NCBI GenBank assembly: GCA_015222595.1
Contig: JADFVP010000227.1
Coordinates: 1 to 9,247 of the forward strand
Direction: 5' to 3'
DNA from: Pseudomonadota bacterium
Lineage (GTDB): Bacteria > Desulfobacterota > GWC2-55-46 > JADFVP01
DNA length: 9,247 nucleotides
Shown here: piece after piece, positions 1 to 6,765 of the stretch
Numbering within the stretch: position 1 is the stretch's first letter
Layout of the letters: the number at the start of each line of letters is the position of its first letter
Made by a program: the position numbers and the translations under genes
The notes under the pieces: model-generated
Told to the model about the DNA's origin: nothing
The model's database searches: none
What the model saw: only the letters and a program-made list of their open reading frames with translations

Positions 1-209
1 AACGCCGCGCCAAGCTCCGTCTCTTTAGCCTGCGCACTGTCAACCTCGGCCTGAAGAGCACTTAAGGCCTCTGCGCTCTGCGCTCTGTAGCTCGCCTTTA
101 GGGCTATCTCCTGCTCGCCAAGCACCCTTGCAAGCTCCGTGCTCTGCGCACTCTTTAACGCCCTTAACGCCACGCCAAGCTCCGTCTCTTTAGCCTGCGC
201 ACGCTCTAC
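1..209 (-). repeat. In-frame tandem repeat, 165-bp period
   Basis: Bases 1-37 and 166-202 match at 36 of 37 positions, and weaker similarity continues to about base 50 and 215. The period is 165 bp, exactly 55 codons, so it repeats a protein segment of the coiled-coil gene. The visible complete unit is residues 425-479, and the next begins at residue 480 and is cut by the window edge. More copies probably lie outside. Within the unit, KSAQSTELAR and YRAQSAEALS look like a further degenerate sub-repeat. Confidence 0.75.
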
Positions 210-1481
210 CTCGGCGGCAAGCGCAGGAACCTCGGCCACCATCTCATTCAGCTTCCGGCTCGCAGTATTAAGCTTCACCTCAAGCTCGCTAACCACTGCG
301 TCGTGAGCGACCTTCAAACTCTTCTCTTTCTCCAGAGCGGCGTTATCTAGATCGGCCATGTATCCAGCCTTCTGCTCTTTTATGGTATCGCGAAGCTCAC
401 TCTCTTTAAGGTTCGCCATTTCGAGCTGCTGCTTCAATTCTATTAACTTGTTAGCGCTCTGAAACGCCTCTTCGGAGACAATCTCTTTTTCAGCCTTGAT
501 CTCCAGGATACGAGACTTTAACAGGTCGATCTCCTGCGACTTCGCCGCCAGTTCATGCTCTGCGGCAGCACGAGCGGAGTCGAGCCTTGATATCTCGTGC
601 GCGCTTTTGGCTATCTCTTCAGGCGCAAAAGCCGTACTCGTCGCCTTTTCGGCTGCGCTTACGGCCCTTGAGGCCCCCTCTATCGCCTCGTCACCCGCAG
701 CCTTCGATATATCGAAGGCCTCTGCGGCGCCCTCAAGTCTCTCTTCAAGCTTCTCCCGCTCTACCCTTTCGCTCGCCAACCTCTCTTCGGCACGAATAAG
801 CGCATCTTCCTGCTCGCTAAGCGCGGTATCTACGGCATTTTTCGCCTTCTTAACCTTCTCGAGCCGATCCTTTAACGCCAGAGACTCTGCTGCCGCCTCT
901 TCAGCCCTTACCCTTGCAAGCTCGGCCTGAGTCCAGGCCTCCTCAGCCCTCTTCCTGGCCTCTTCCTCTATCCTGAGCTGCATTTCGGCCTCTAACCGCC
1001 TGCTGCTCTCCTCAACGGCTCTAAGCTTCGACTCTAGCTCAGAAATCTCCTGCTTAACCTTATTCTCAATCTCGGCCCTTATCTTCTCGCGGTCAACACG
1101 CTCATAGGTGCCGCCGTCGGTGCGCTTTGTAACCTTCTCGCTTCCACTGGCCGGAGCCTCAACCGACTTCTCTTCGGTACCGCCCTGCTCCTGCCGCTCC
1201 TTGGCCAACCGGCGCTGCCGCTTCTCATAAGCGAGCTTCCGCTCTACCTTCTTCTTGGCTCTCAGCTCTGTCTTGAGCTTAGACTTAACCTTTTTAAGCT
1301 CCTTGGACTGCCTCGCAAACTGTCTGTTCTTGTCGCCAAGCTCTTTTTCAACATCTCTGGTCTCAACGCCTCTTTGGGCAACCCTCTCATGAAGGCGCTC
1401 CTGCTCCTTGTCGCCGGAGACCCATGAAAGGCCCAACGAAGCAGCAATAAAGATCGCTATGACTACTGTCGATATCCCCAT
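1..1481 (-). CDS. Membrane-anchored coiled-coil protein with 55-residue repeat, partial (N-terminal part, C-terminus off left edge)
   Basis: An uninterrupted reading frame of 493 codons runs from ATG at 1481 leftward off the window, so the C-terminus is missing. Residues 2-20 form one hydrophobic segment (GISTVVIAIFIAASLGLSW) with no clear signal-peptidase site, which suggests an uncleaved membrane anchor. Almost everything after it is Glu/Lys/Arg/Ala-rich heptad-like sequence typical of a long coiled coil. A short linker around residues 100-125 is richer in Gly, Ser and Pro. Near the left edge a 55-residue unit starts at V425 and again at V480; both share AQAKETELG. A purine-rich AAGAGGG lies about 8 bases before the start. 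I recognise no enzymatic domain. TolA-like, cell-envelope or polar scaffolding roles are possible but unsupported. The gene is divergent from aroD. Confidence is high that this is a real gene and low for function. Confidence 0.82.
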   Translation of the reverse strand, partial: MGISTVVIAIFIAASLGLSWVSGDKEQERLHERVAQRGVETRDVEKELGDKNRQFARQSKELKKVKSKLKTELRAKKKVERKLAYEKRQRRLAKERQEQGGTEEKSVEAPASGSEKVTKRTDGGTYERVDREKIRAEIENKVKQEISELESKLRAVEESSRRLEAEMQLRIEEEARKRAEEAWTQAELARVRAEEAAAESLALKDRLEKVKKAKNAVDTALSEQEDALIRAEERLASERVEREKLEERLEGAAEAFDISKAAGDEAIEGASRAVSAAEKATSTAFAPEEIAKSAHEISRLDSARAAAEHELAAKSQEIDLLKSRILEIKAEKEIVSEEAFQSANKLIELKQQLEMANLKESELRDTIKEQKAGYMADLDNAALEKEKSLKVAHDAVVSELEVKLNTASRKLNEMVAEVPALAAEVERAQAKETELGVALRALKSAQSTELARVLGEQEIALKASYRAQSAEALSALQAEVDSAQAKETELGAA

Positions 1482-1582
1482 ACCGAAACCCTCTTAAAAA
1501 ATAAAATCAAATAAAACCGTTACAAAACAAGACCTTCAGTAACAGCGCCCCCTGCACTGTACCACCAAACCATATAAAATAC

Positions 1583-1612
1583 GCACTCCCCTAACTACAC
1601 CTCCCGGAGTGC
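1583..1612. repeat. Inverted repeat GCACTCC/GGAGTGC in the leader of the coiled-coil gene
   Basis: GCACTCC at 1583-1589 is perfectly complementary to GGAGTGC at 1606-1612, with a 16-base loop. It sits about 100 bases upstream of the leftward start at 1481. No T-run follows on either strand, so it is not an intrinsic terminator. It could be an operator or a leader hairpin. Confidence 0.5.
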
Positions 1613-1738
1613 ACGCCACATACCTGTTCTAGTAGTTACAATATAACATATAAAGGCCTAATAAAAAAGTGCAAACGGCCGTGACCGGTAAGATAACTAT
1701 CGGTTAAGGTTCTATACTACCCCAACGCCGTCCGACCC

Positions 1739-1772
1739 TCTTGTTTATTACCTTTAGTATCCCTAAACAAGA
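1739..1772. repeat. 9-bp perfect inverted repeat TCTTGTTTA/TAAACAAGA
   Basis: TCTTGTTTA at 1739-1747 is the exact reverse complement of TAAACAAGA at 1764-1772, with 16 bases between. The arms are AT-rich and lie in the middle of the divergent intergenic region. The arm spacing would put equivalent bases about 25 bp apart, so a dimeric DNA-binding protein contacting both arms is possible. A terminator is unlikely because no T-run follows. Confidence 0.5.
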
Positions 1773-1886
1773 TTAAATTCTTAATAATACTTAGATTAAA
1801 AAAAATTCAGATAACGGTATGCGACGCTCCGTATTTATCTCTAACCGACCAAAAAAAGTGCTCTCCAATACAGAAGGTCTTTGTGC

Positions 1887-1915
1887 TTGACTTTTACGGG
1901 CGAATTGAGTATTCA
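1887..1915 (+). promoter_or_regulatory. Candidate sigma-70 promoter for aroD
   Basis: TTGACT at 1887-1892 matches five of six -35 consensus bases and is followed after 17 bases by TATTCA at 1910-1915, a poor -10 (three of six). The surroundings are AT-rich. It would give a leader of about 100 bases before the aroD start. This rests on sequence similarity alone. Confidence 0.33.
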
Positions 1916-2022
1916 TAAAGGTACAAAAATAATATAAATTCAATACTTGAAACCATAATTCACCGTGGGCCCGCAATCTAATTACGCAGCATGGGCCAGA
2001 ACCCGCTCCGGTTACCTAAACC

Positions 2023-2727
2023 ATGAAGAACCTACTAAAGTCCGGCCCGGCCCCCCATATTACGGGCGTTATTATGGGCTCGGTAGATGGTGCGGCTCTA
2101 AGGCGCGCTGTGGCGGCTGGAGCAGGGGGGGTTGAGCTTAGGGCCGATACCCTAAAAGGGCTTACAAACCCCGGCATGGTAAAGGTGGCGCAGAGGTTAC
2201 GAAGGCTTAAGGTACTAGAAAACTTACCGATTATTCTTACTCTCAGGAGCCGCAAGGAAGGCGGAGAGCATGAACTTTCCGATACCAAACGGGTAGAACT
2301 GTTCGGGTTACTCGCCCCGTTTGCCGATATCATCGATATTGAGCTATCGAGCAAGATAGTAGGCACGGTGGTCAAAACAGCCCGGAGCCACGGCTCGCAG
2401 GTAATTATCTCATATCACAACTTCAAGACAACACCGAGCGCAGCGCGACTGAACGAAATCATAACAAAAGCGCGCGCCAAAGGTGCCGATATTGTAAAGA
2501 TCGCGACTACGGCAAGGGGTACGAAAGACCTAAAGATTCTAACAGGACTGCTCCTGGAGAATAAAGACCTTATTGTAATAGCAATGGGCACTTACGGCGC
2601 CGGGTCGAGGCTCTTCTTTCCTCTGCTCGGCTCCATGACCACCTACGGCTCTATAACTGAATCGAGCGCGCCGGGACAGATGCCGGTGGCCGATATCACA
2701 GCGCAGTTCAAGCTCTACGGACTGTAG
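2023..2727 (+). CDS. aroD: Type I 3-dehydroquinate dehydratase
   Basis: This cytoplasmic enzyme converts 3-dehydroquinate to 3-dehydroshikimate, the third step of the shikimate pathway to aromatic amino acids. The 234-residue frame carries the type I signature. VELRAD at 37-42 supplies the substrate-binding Glu and Arg. SYHNF at 130-134 holds catalytic His132. VKIA at 158-161 holds Lys159, the Schiff-base residue. MGTYGAGSR at 188-196 and GSMTTYGS at 203-210 are substrate-site segments, and APGQMP follows at 216-221. It is slightly shorter than the E. coli enzyme (about 252), with all key residues present. The ATG at 2023 is preceded directly by an in-frame TAA and no good Shine-Dalgarno is visible, so translation may be modest. 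It ends 84 bases before gap, same strand. A shikimate gene heading a glycolytic cluster is unusual; cotranscription is possible but unproven. Confidence 0.93.
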   Translation: MKNLLKSGPAPHITGVIMGSVDGAALRRAVAAGAGGVELRADTLKGLTNPGMVKVAQRLRRLKVLENLPIILTLRSRKEGGEHELSDTKRVELFGLLAPFADIIDIELSSKIVGTVVKTARSHGSQVIISYHNFKTTPSAARLNEIITKARAKGADIVKIATTARGTKDLKILTGLLLENKDLIVIAMGTYGAGSRLFFPLLGSMTTYGSITESSAPGQMPVADITAQFKLYGL

Positions 2728-2753
2728 CCGGGGCTACCGAAACGACTGAAGTG

Positions 2754-2788
2754 GGGGATGTGTCCCCGTAAGTATCTATTTTTATAAA
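2754..2788 (+). promoter_or_regulatory. Short hairpin and -10-like box upstream of gap
   Basis: GGGGA at 2754-2758 and TCCCC at 2763-2767 form a five-base-pair stem with a TGTG loop. A T-rich tract with TATAAA at 2783-2788 follows. The stem is too short and too far from the Ts for a strong terminator, and there is no good -35 at the right distance from TATAAA. The segment could be a weak attenuator between aroD and gap, or part of a gap promoter. Confidence 0.25.
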
Positions 2789-2811
2789 CTGAACAAATAG
2801 GAGGTCGCAGC

Positions 2812-3819
2812 ATGGCGGTAAGGGTTGCAATCAACGGTTTTGGCCGTATCGGAAGAAATATTTTAAGGGCCTCGCTAAACGAGACGGATATTGAAATAAT
2901 TGCGATAAACGACATCACCGACACGCATACCCTTGCCCACCTCTTGAAGTACGACTCCGTGCTCGGTAAAATAGACGCTGAGGTAAGCGCAACCGACTCC
3001 GGTATCACGGTAAATGGCCGCGAGATCAAGGTTATTGCAGAAAGAGACCCGTCGAAGCTGCCGTGGGCCGAGCTGAAGATAGATATCGCACTTGAGTGCA
3101 CCGGGCTCTTTACCAACAGGGACAAGGCCTCGGGCCATATAACAGCCGGGGCCAAGAAGGTTATTATCTCTGCGCCGGCCAAGAACGAAGACATTACGCT
3201 CTGCATGGGCGTAAACCAGGAGAAGTACGTCGCTTCCGAGCACAACATAATCTCCAACGCCTCGTGCACCACCAACTGCCTCTCTCCGGTTGCAAAGGTT
3301 CTGCACAACAACTTCGGTATAGTCAAGGGCCTTATGACCACGGTTCACGCCTACACCAACGACCAGAAGATACTCGACCTGCCGCACTCTGACTTAAGAA
3401 GAGCACGCGCGGCTGCTATCTCGATGATACCGACCACAACCGGCGCGGCAAAGGCCGTTGCCCTTGTGCTGCCAGAACTTAAAGGTAAGCTCGACGGGCT
3501 TGCCGTAAGGGTTCCTGTGCCGACCGGCTCGCTAATAGACCTGGTGGTAGAGACCGAGAAGGAGACAACAGCAGAGGCGGTTAACGCTGCGCTAAAGAGC
3601 GCTGCGGAAGGCGAACTCGCCGGAATACTCGGCTACTGCGATGAGCCTCTTGTCTCAATAGACTTCAAGGCAGACCCGCACTCCTCCATAGTCGATGCGC
3701 TCTCTACCAAGGTTATCGGCGGCAATATGGTAAAAGTTCTATCGTGGTACGATAACGAATGGGGTTTCTCTTGCAGGATGAGAGATCTCGTTAAGTTCGT
3801 CGCCTCAAAGGGGCTTTAA
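2812..3819 (+). CDS. gap: NAD-dependent glyceraldehyde-3-phosphate dehydrogenase
   Basis: The enzyme oxidises and phosphorylates glyceraldehyde 3-phosphate to 1,3-bisphosphoglycerate with NAD+ in the cytosol. The 335-residue length is normal. The Rossmann motif NGFGRIGR is at 8-15. Asp34 in AINDITD is the usual mark of NAD rather than NADP preference. Catalytic Cys152 is in SNASCTTNC (148-156) and His179 in TTVHAYT (176-182). The S-loop and phosphate-site residues lie around 185-211 (DLRRARAAA, PTTTGAAKA). SWYDNEWGFS at 311-320 is the conserved C-terminal signature. The ATG has a strong AGGAGG at 2799-2804, seven bases upstream. It is followed after 91 bases by pgk, whose enzyme uses its product. 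An isozyme working in the gluconeogenic direction cannot be excluded by sequence. Confidence 0.97.
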   Translation: MAVRVAINGFGRIGRNILRASLNETDIEIIAINDITDTHTLAHLLKYDSVLGKIDAEVSATDSGITVNGREIKVIAERDPSKLPWAELKIDIALECTGLFTNRDKASGHITAGAKKVIISAPAKNEDITLCMGVNQEKYVASEHNIISNASCTTNCLSPVAKVLHNNFGIVKGLMTTVHAYTNDQKILDLPHSDLRRARAAAISMIPTTTGAAKAVALVLPELKGKLDGLAVRVPVPTGSLIDLVVETEKETTAEAVNAALKSAAEGELAGILGYCDEPLVSIDFKADPHSSIVDALSTKVIGGNMVKVLSWYDNEWGFSCRMRDLVKFVASKGL

Positions 3820-3898
3820 AAAGTTACGGGGCGGATACGGTATCTCGAAAGACTAATCGGAAATCATCCCGGAAGTCACCTGAAGATCAAAGAATAAC

Positions 3899-3913
3899 GA
3901 GGTATGACCAGTG
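3899..3913 (+). promoter_or_regulatory. Ribosome binding site deciding the GTG start of pgk
   Basis: GAGG at 3899-3902 is eight bases before GTG at 3911. An ATG at 3904 lies between them but is in another frame and reaches a stop after nine codons, so GTG is the pgk start. The overlapping mini-frame could slightly depress initiation. Confidence 0.55.
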
Positions 3914-5119
3914 GAAGGCATAAAGTATATTGACGAGATCAATATAAGCAACAAGAGGGTTCTTATCAGGGTTGACTTCAACGTACCGCTAGACGAAGGA
4001 AACGCAATAACCGACGATACCCGCATAAGGAGCGTGCTACCGACTATAAATTACGCTCTGGACGAAAATGCGCGGGTTATTTTAATCTCTCACCTGGGAC
4101 GGCCCAAAGGAACGCACGTTGCCGCCATGAGCCTCGCTCCCGTGGCAAAACGGCTCGGCAGGCTCTTAGAGCAAGACGTTCAACTCGTTGCTGACTGCAT
4201 AGGGGACGAGGCCAAAAAGGCTGTCAACGAGATGAAGCCCGGCACCGTTGTGCTGCTCGAAAACCTCCGCTTCCACCCCGAAGAGACGAAGAACGACCCG
4301 GAGTTCGGCGCCGAACTCGCCTCTTTGGCCGATGTCTACATAAACGACGCCTTTGCAACCGCGCACAGGGCGCATGCATCTAACGTGGCGGTCACCGAAC
4401 ACCTCGACGAGTGCGCGGCGGGGCTTCTGATGAAGAAGGAGCTTGCGTACTTTACCATGGCCATGGAAAAGCCGGTCAGGCCCTTTGTCGCCATAATCGG
4501 CGGCAAGAAGGTCTCGGACAAGGTCGGCGTGCTCTCAAGCCTCTGCGATAGAGTTGACAAGCTTATAATCGGCGGCGGCATGGCCATGACCTTCTTCAAG
4601 GCGATGGGCGAGGAGATTGGGAAGTCCTTTGCCGAAGATACTGCCCTGGAGGCTGCGCGCGAAGTGATACAGATTGCAAAAGAGAAGGGCATAAAGCTCT
4701 ACATGCCGGTCGACTTCGTCGTTGCCGACAAGTTCAGCGCAGAGGCCGAGACAAAGGTCGTGACCTCGCAAGAGATTCCGAAGGACTGGATGGCGCTCGA
4801 CATAGGCCCGGCTACCGTCACGCTCTTTACCGAGGCTATTGCGAACGCCAAGACGATAATCTGGAACGGGCCGATGGGGGTCTTTGAAATAGACGCCTTC
4901 AGCCGTGGAACCTTCGCCCTCGTATCGAGCGTTGCAAACTCTTATGCGCTGACTATCATCGGCGGAGGAGATACCGACGTTGCAGTGCACCGCGCGAGCG
5001 AGTTCGCAAAGATGAGCTACATATCGACCGGAGGAGGCGCTTTTCTTGAAATACTGGAAAATAACGACCTGCCGGGAATCGCCGCACTCAGACAGTGCAA
5101 AGAGAAAGAGTCGGCATAG
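3911..5119 (+). CDS. pgk: Phosphoglycerate kinase
   Basis: The enzyme transfers the acyl phosphate of 1,3-bisphosphoglycerate to ADP, giving ATP and 3-phosphoglycerate. The 402-residue frame has the full two-domain set. N-terminal substrate domain: VLIRVDFNVP at 17-26, ISHLGRPKG at 59-67, and LLENLRFHPEE at 115-125. C-terminal nucleotide domain: IIGGKKVSDKVGVL at 195-208, IIGGGMAMTF at 219-228, IWNGPMGVFE at 317-326, GGGDTDVAVH at 351-360, and STGGGAFLEILE at 372-383. All are intact. The start is GTG at 3911, which has GAGG upstream and gives the family's expected N-terminus close to the first strand. It follows gap by 91 bases and precedes tpiA by 94, all on the same strand, consistent with a glycolytic operon. 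No terminator is seen at either junction. Confidence 0.97.
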   Translation: MEGIKYIDEINISNKRVLIRVDFNVPLDEGNAITDDTRIRSVLPTINYALDENARVILISHLGRPKGTHVAAMSLAPVAKRLGRLLEQDVQLVADCIGDEAKKAVNEMKPGTVVLLENLRFHPEETKNDPEFGAELASLADVYINDAFATAHRAHASNVAVTEHLDECAAGLLMKKELAYFTMAMEKPVRPFVAIIGGKKVSDKVGVLSSLCDRVDKLIIGGGMAMTFFKAMGEEIGKSFAEDTALEAAREVIQIAKEKGIKLYMPVDFVVADKFSAEAETKVVTSQEIPKDWMALDIGPATVTLFTEAIANAKTIIWNGPMGVFEIDAFSRGTFALVSSVANSYALTIIGGGDTDVAVHRASEFAKMSYISTGGGAFLEILENNDLPGIAALRQCKEKESA

Positions 5120-5203
5120 GCCCTCTGTTTTCTCGGAGCGTCTTAGAAGCCTGACCATATAAGAATAAAAATTTCTACTGCCACCTTAAGAGTTGACGCC
5201 ACT

Positions 5204-5216
5204 GGAGGCTGACATG
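5204..5216 (+). promoter_or_regulatory. Ribosome binding site deciding the ATG start of tpiA
   Basis: GGAGG at 5204-5208 lies five bases before ATG at 5214. An in-frame TTG at 5193 would add seven residues but has no comparable site upstream and would extend past the normal N-terminus of the family. The ATG is therefore preferred. Confidence 0.7.
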
Positions 5217-5972
5217 CAAAAACCGCTTATAGCCGGCAACTGGAAGATGCACACCACCGTGCACGAAGGCGCGGAGCTCGTACTGAAGTTACGCGAATTC
5301 ATCAAGTCCACAGACAGCATCGACGTCGTACTCGCCCCGCCCTTTACCTCTATTCAACACATAAGCCACCTCGTGGCCGACTCCGGCATCGAGCTTGCCG
5401 GGCAGAACGTCTTCTGGAAAGAGGACGGTGCCTATACCGGAGAGATCTCGGCCCAGATGCTCCGCGCCATTGGCTGCAGTTACGTCATAATAGGGCACTC
5501 CGAGCGACGCGCGCTCTTTGGCGATACCGACGACAGGGTGAACAAGAAGGCGCACGCCGCGGTAAAGGCCGGGCTCAAGCCGATCATCTGTGTTGGCGAA
5601 ACGCTCGAAGAGAAGGAGGCGGGCCGGACGCTCAGCAAGGTTAAGGGGCAGATAATGCGGGCGCTTGCCGGGCTCAAGACCGGGTCGTTAAGGGAGCTTA
5701 CCATTGCCTATGAGCCGATCTGGGCCATAGGTACAGGTCAGAGCGCAACGCCGGAGACCGCCGAAGAGGTTCACAACTCGATAAGAGAGCTGCTCTATGA
5801 AGATTACGACACCTCTGCGGCAAAGAAGATCCGTATAATCTACGGAGGCTCCGTAAAGGCGGACAATATAGACTCTCTAATGGCCATGCCGAACATAGAC
5901 GGCGCACTCGTTGGCGGAGCCAGCCTCAAGGCAGAGGATTTTGCCAGAATAGTTCAGTTCGAGTCGGCCTGA
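5214..5972 (+). CDS. tpiA: Triose-phosphate isomerase
   Basis: The enzyme interconverts dihydroxyacetone phosphate and glyceraldehyde 3-phosphate. From ATG 5214 the product has 252 residues, the usual length. GNWKMH at 8-13 contains Asn9 and catalytic Lys11. IIGHSERR at 92-99 contains His95. AYEPIWAIGTG at 165-175 holds the general base Glu167 and the start of mobile loop 6. IYGGSVK at 209-215 and LVGGASL at 232-238 build the phosphate site. The TIM barrel appears complete. It completes the gap-pgk-tpiA set and lies upstream of secG, a neighbourhood seen in many bacteria. The 334-base gap to secG is longer than the other gaps, and the two may be separate transcripts. Confidence 0.96.
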   Translation: MQKPLIAGNWKMHTTVHEGAELVLKLREFIKSTDSIDVVLAPPFTSIQHISHLVADSGIELAGQNVFWKEDGAYTGEISAQMLRAIGCSYVIIGHSERRALFGDTDDRVNKKAHAAVKAGLKPIICVGETLEEKEAGRTLSKVKGQIMRALAGLKTGSLRELTIAYEPIWAIGTGQSATPETAEEVHNSIRELLYEDYDTSAAKKIRIIYGGSVKADNIDSLMAMPNIDGALVGGASLKAEDFARIVQFESA

Positions 5973-6306
5973 GTGGCGCTGTCTGCTTGAAGAGGCGGCG
6001 CGCACTTACCAGCTTTAATGGCGGTATCGGCTTGCCGGTTCTCCAACTCTCTTGCCGGATCTAAAAAAATCGTCAGCTCTTTGTTAGCTCTAAAGAGACC
6101 ACACACACAATGCACTCAGGCCCCACACAAACCCACACCGGCCTCACTCATGCTGCACTCATATCGACAAACTCTTTTTTCCCTTGCTTTTTTCTTCCAA
6201 TCAAGTAAAATACTCAATTCTTACCTTGTGGTAAATTACAGCCTCAGGTACGACAACAGCGACACACAAATATCAATCGACATAAAACAAACAGAGTAGA
6301 GTACAG
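5973..6306 (+). other. Intergenic region tpiA-secG: C-rich, G-poor tract and candidate secG promoter
   Basis: No gene is convincing in these 334 bases. A direct repeat CTTGCCGG occurs twice near 6034-6056. CTCTTT at 6077-6082 can pair with AAAGAG at 6092-6097. From about 6098 to 6174 the plus strand has roughly four times as many C as G, with few strong stems, followed by pyrimidine runs to about 6200. That composition is typical of Rho loading sites, so Rho-dependent termination after tpiA is plausible. An AT-rich stretch with promoter-like elements follows before secG. Confidence 0.4.
6184..6234 (+). promoter_or_regulatory. Candidate promoter and small dyad upstream of secG
   Basis: TAAAAT at 6206-6211 is a good -10 hexamer. 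TTGCTT at 6184-6189, 16 bases upstream, is a weak -35. Just downstream, TTACC at 6221-6225 and GGTAA at 6230-6234 form a perfect five-base dyad around TTGT. The dyad would lie at or just after the transcription start. It may be an operator or coincidence. Confidence 0.3.
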
Positions 6307-6645
6307 ATGGCTACGGCAATTGTTATACTCCATATTCTCGTCTGCATACTTATAATAGCAATGGTGCTGTTGCAGACCGGCAAGGGCGCGGCAATCGGCT
6401 CCACCTTCGGTGGGGGCGGCTCCCAGGCGCTCTTCGGCTCCTCAGGGCCGACCTCGTTGCTGACCAAGATAACCGCAGCGTGCGCCATTATCTTTATGGT
6501 GACCTCGATCTATCTGACGATCCTCTCAAAGCAGGCCGGTACGGACTCTATTATGTCCAGCACCCCGGCGGTCAGCACCCCAGCAACAGAGGCCGCAGAA
6601 CCTGCAGCTACCGGCGAGACAGAAAAGACCGAGCCGGTAAAGTAG
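6307..6645 (+). CDS. secG: Protein translocase subunit SecG
   Basis: SecG is the small, non-essential partner of SecY and SecE in the inner-membrane SecYEG channel and promotes SecA-driven export. The 112-residue product has two membrane segments (about 3-22 and 55-74). The conserved cytoplasmic loop between them reads LLQTGKGAAIG (21-31), FGGGGSQALFG (34-44) and then a Leu-Thr-Lys motif near 52-54. The tail from about 78 is rich in Ser, Thr, Pro, Ala and Glu and is poorly conserved in this family. No strong Shine-Dalgarno precedes the ATG; only weak AGAG-like purines are present. The stop is 30 bases before tRNA-Leu, so the two may share a transcript ending at the terminator after the tRNA. 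Confidence 0.93.
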   Translation: MATAIVILHILVCILIIAMVLLQTGKGAAIGSTFGGGGSQALFGSSGPTSLLTKITAACAIIFMVTSIYLTILSKQAGTDSIMSSTPAVSTPATEAAEPAATGETEKTEPVK

Positions 6646-6675
6646 TACGACGGGCACCGAAAAAAATTTAAATAC

Positions 6676-6760
6676 GCCGAAGTGGTGGAACTGGTAGACA
6701 CGCCATCTTGAGGGGGTGGTGGGGAGACCCATGGGGGTTCGAATCCCCCCTTCGGCACCA
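6676..6760 (+). tRNA. tRNA-Leu (anticodon GAG)
   Basis: A complete cloverleaf can be drawn. The acceptor stem GCCGAAG (6676-6682) pairs perfectly with CTTCGGC (6750-6756), followed by A and an encoded CCA (6758-6760). The D stem is GTG/CAC around GAACTGGTAGA. The anticodon stem CCATC/GGTGG encloses TTGAGGG, giving anticodon GAG at 6710-6712, which reads CUC and CUU. The long variable arm (6720-6732) has a GGG/CCC stem, as expected for a class II tRNA. The T arm GGGGG-TTCGAAT-CCCCC is perfect. In E. coli the same isoacceptor, leuU, also lies directly after secG. Confidence 0.97.
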
Positions 6761-6765
6761 TCTTT

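Larger units (their letters stand above)
1482..2022. other. Divergent intergenic region, AT-rich, no gene
   Basis: This 541-base stretch separates the leftward coiled-coil gene from rightward aroD and should hold both promoters. It is clearly more AT-rich than its surroundings, especially 1741-1960. I see two inverted repeats (1583-1612 and 1739-1772), a small dyad TTCAA-TAC-TTGAA at 1939-1951, and one candidate promoter facing aroD. No open frame here looks coding. I could not find a convincing sigma-70 promoter for the leftward gene; TTGCAC and TATGTT, read on the minus strand at 1674-1645, are only a weak match. Confidence 0.7.

Noticed and set aside
1..209. Tandem repeat as a CRISPR-like or mobile repeat
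   Set aside because: The period is exactly 55 codons, the frame stays open, and the repeat encodes coiled-coil sequence, so it is a protein repeat.
496..930. Open frame of 144 codons on the plus strand rich in Ser and Ala
   Set aside because: It lies antisense to the coiled-coil gene, whose frame is continuous here. Its Ser/Ala composition is what the reverse strand of Glu/Lys/Ala codons produces. No ribosome site or family motif is present.
2715..3341. 208-codon minus-strand frame opposite gap
   Set aside because: gap has every catalytic motif in its own frame, and the reverse frame shows no recognisable domain. It is a by-product of codon composition. The same applies to the minus-strand frames opposite pgk and tpiA.
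3832..3855. Near-palindrome GATACGGTATC between gap and pgk, with a loosely similar GGATACC/AGATACCG pair at 7861-7880
   Set aside because: The two places share only short words and differ in arrangement (inverted versus direct), so I cannot support a common operator.
5193..5213. Upstream TTG start for tpiA
   Set aside because: GGAGG at 5204-5208 is correctly spaced for ATG 5214, and the family N-terminus starts there. The TTG has no ribosome site.
6018..6299. 93-codon plus-strand frame between tpiA and secG
   Set aside because: It has no ribosome binding site and no family resemblance. Its Ser/Thr/His-rich composition follows the C-rich DNA, which is better explained as a regulatory or Rho-loading tract.
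6676..6760. tRNA gene as an integration site
   Set aside because: No second copy of the tRNA 3' end and no integrase or other mobile-element gene appears in the window.
6510..6761. Minus-strand frame beginning MVPKGGFEPPW
   Set aside because: This is the familiar artefact of translating the reverse strand of a tRNA gene; its start is the complement of the tRNA T arm and acceptor end.
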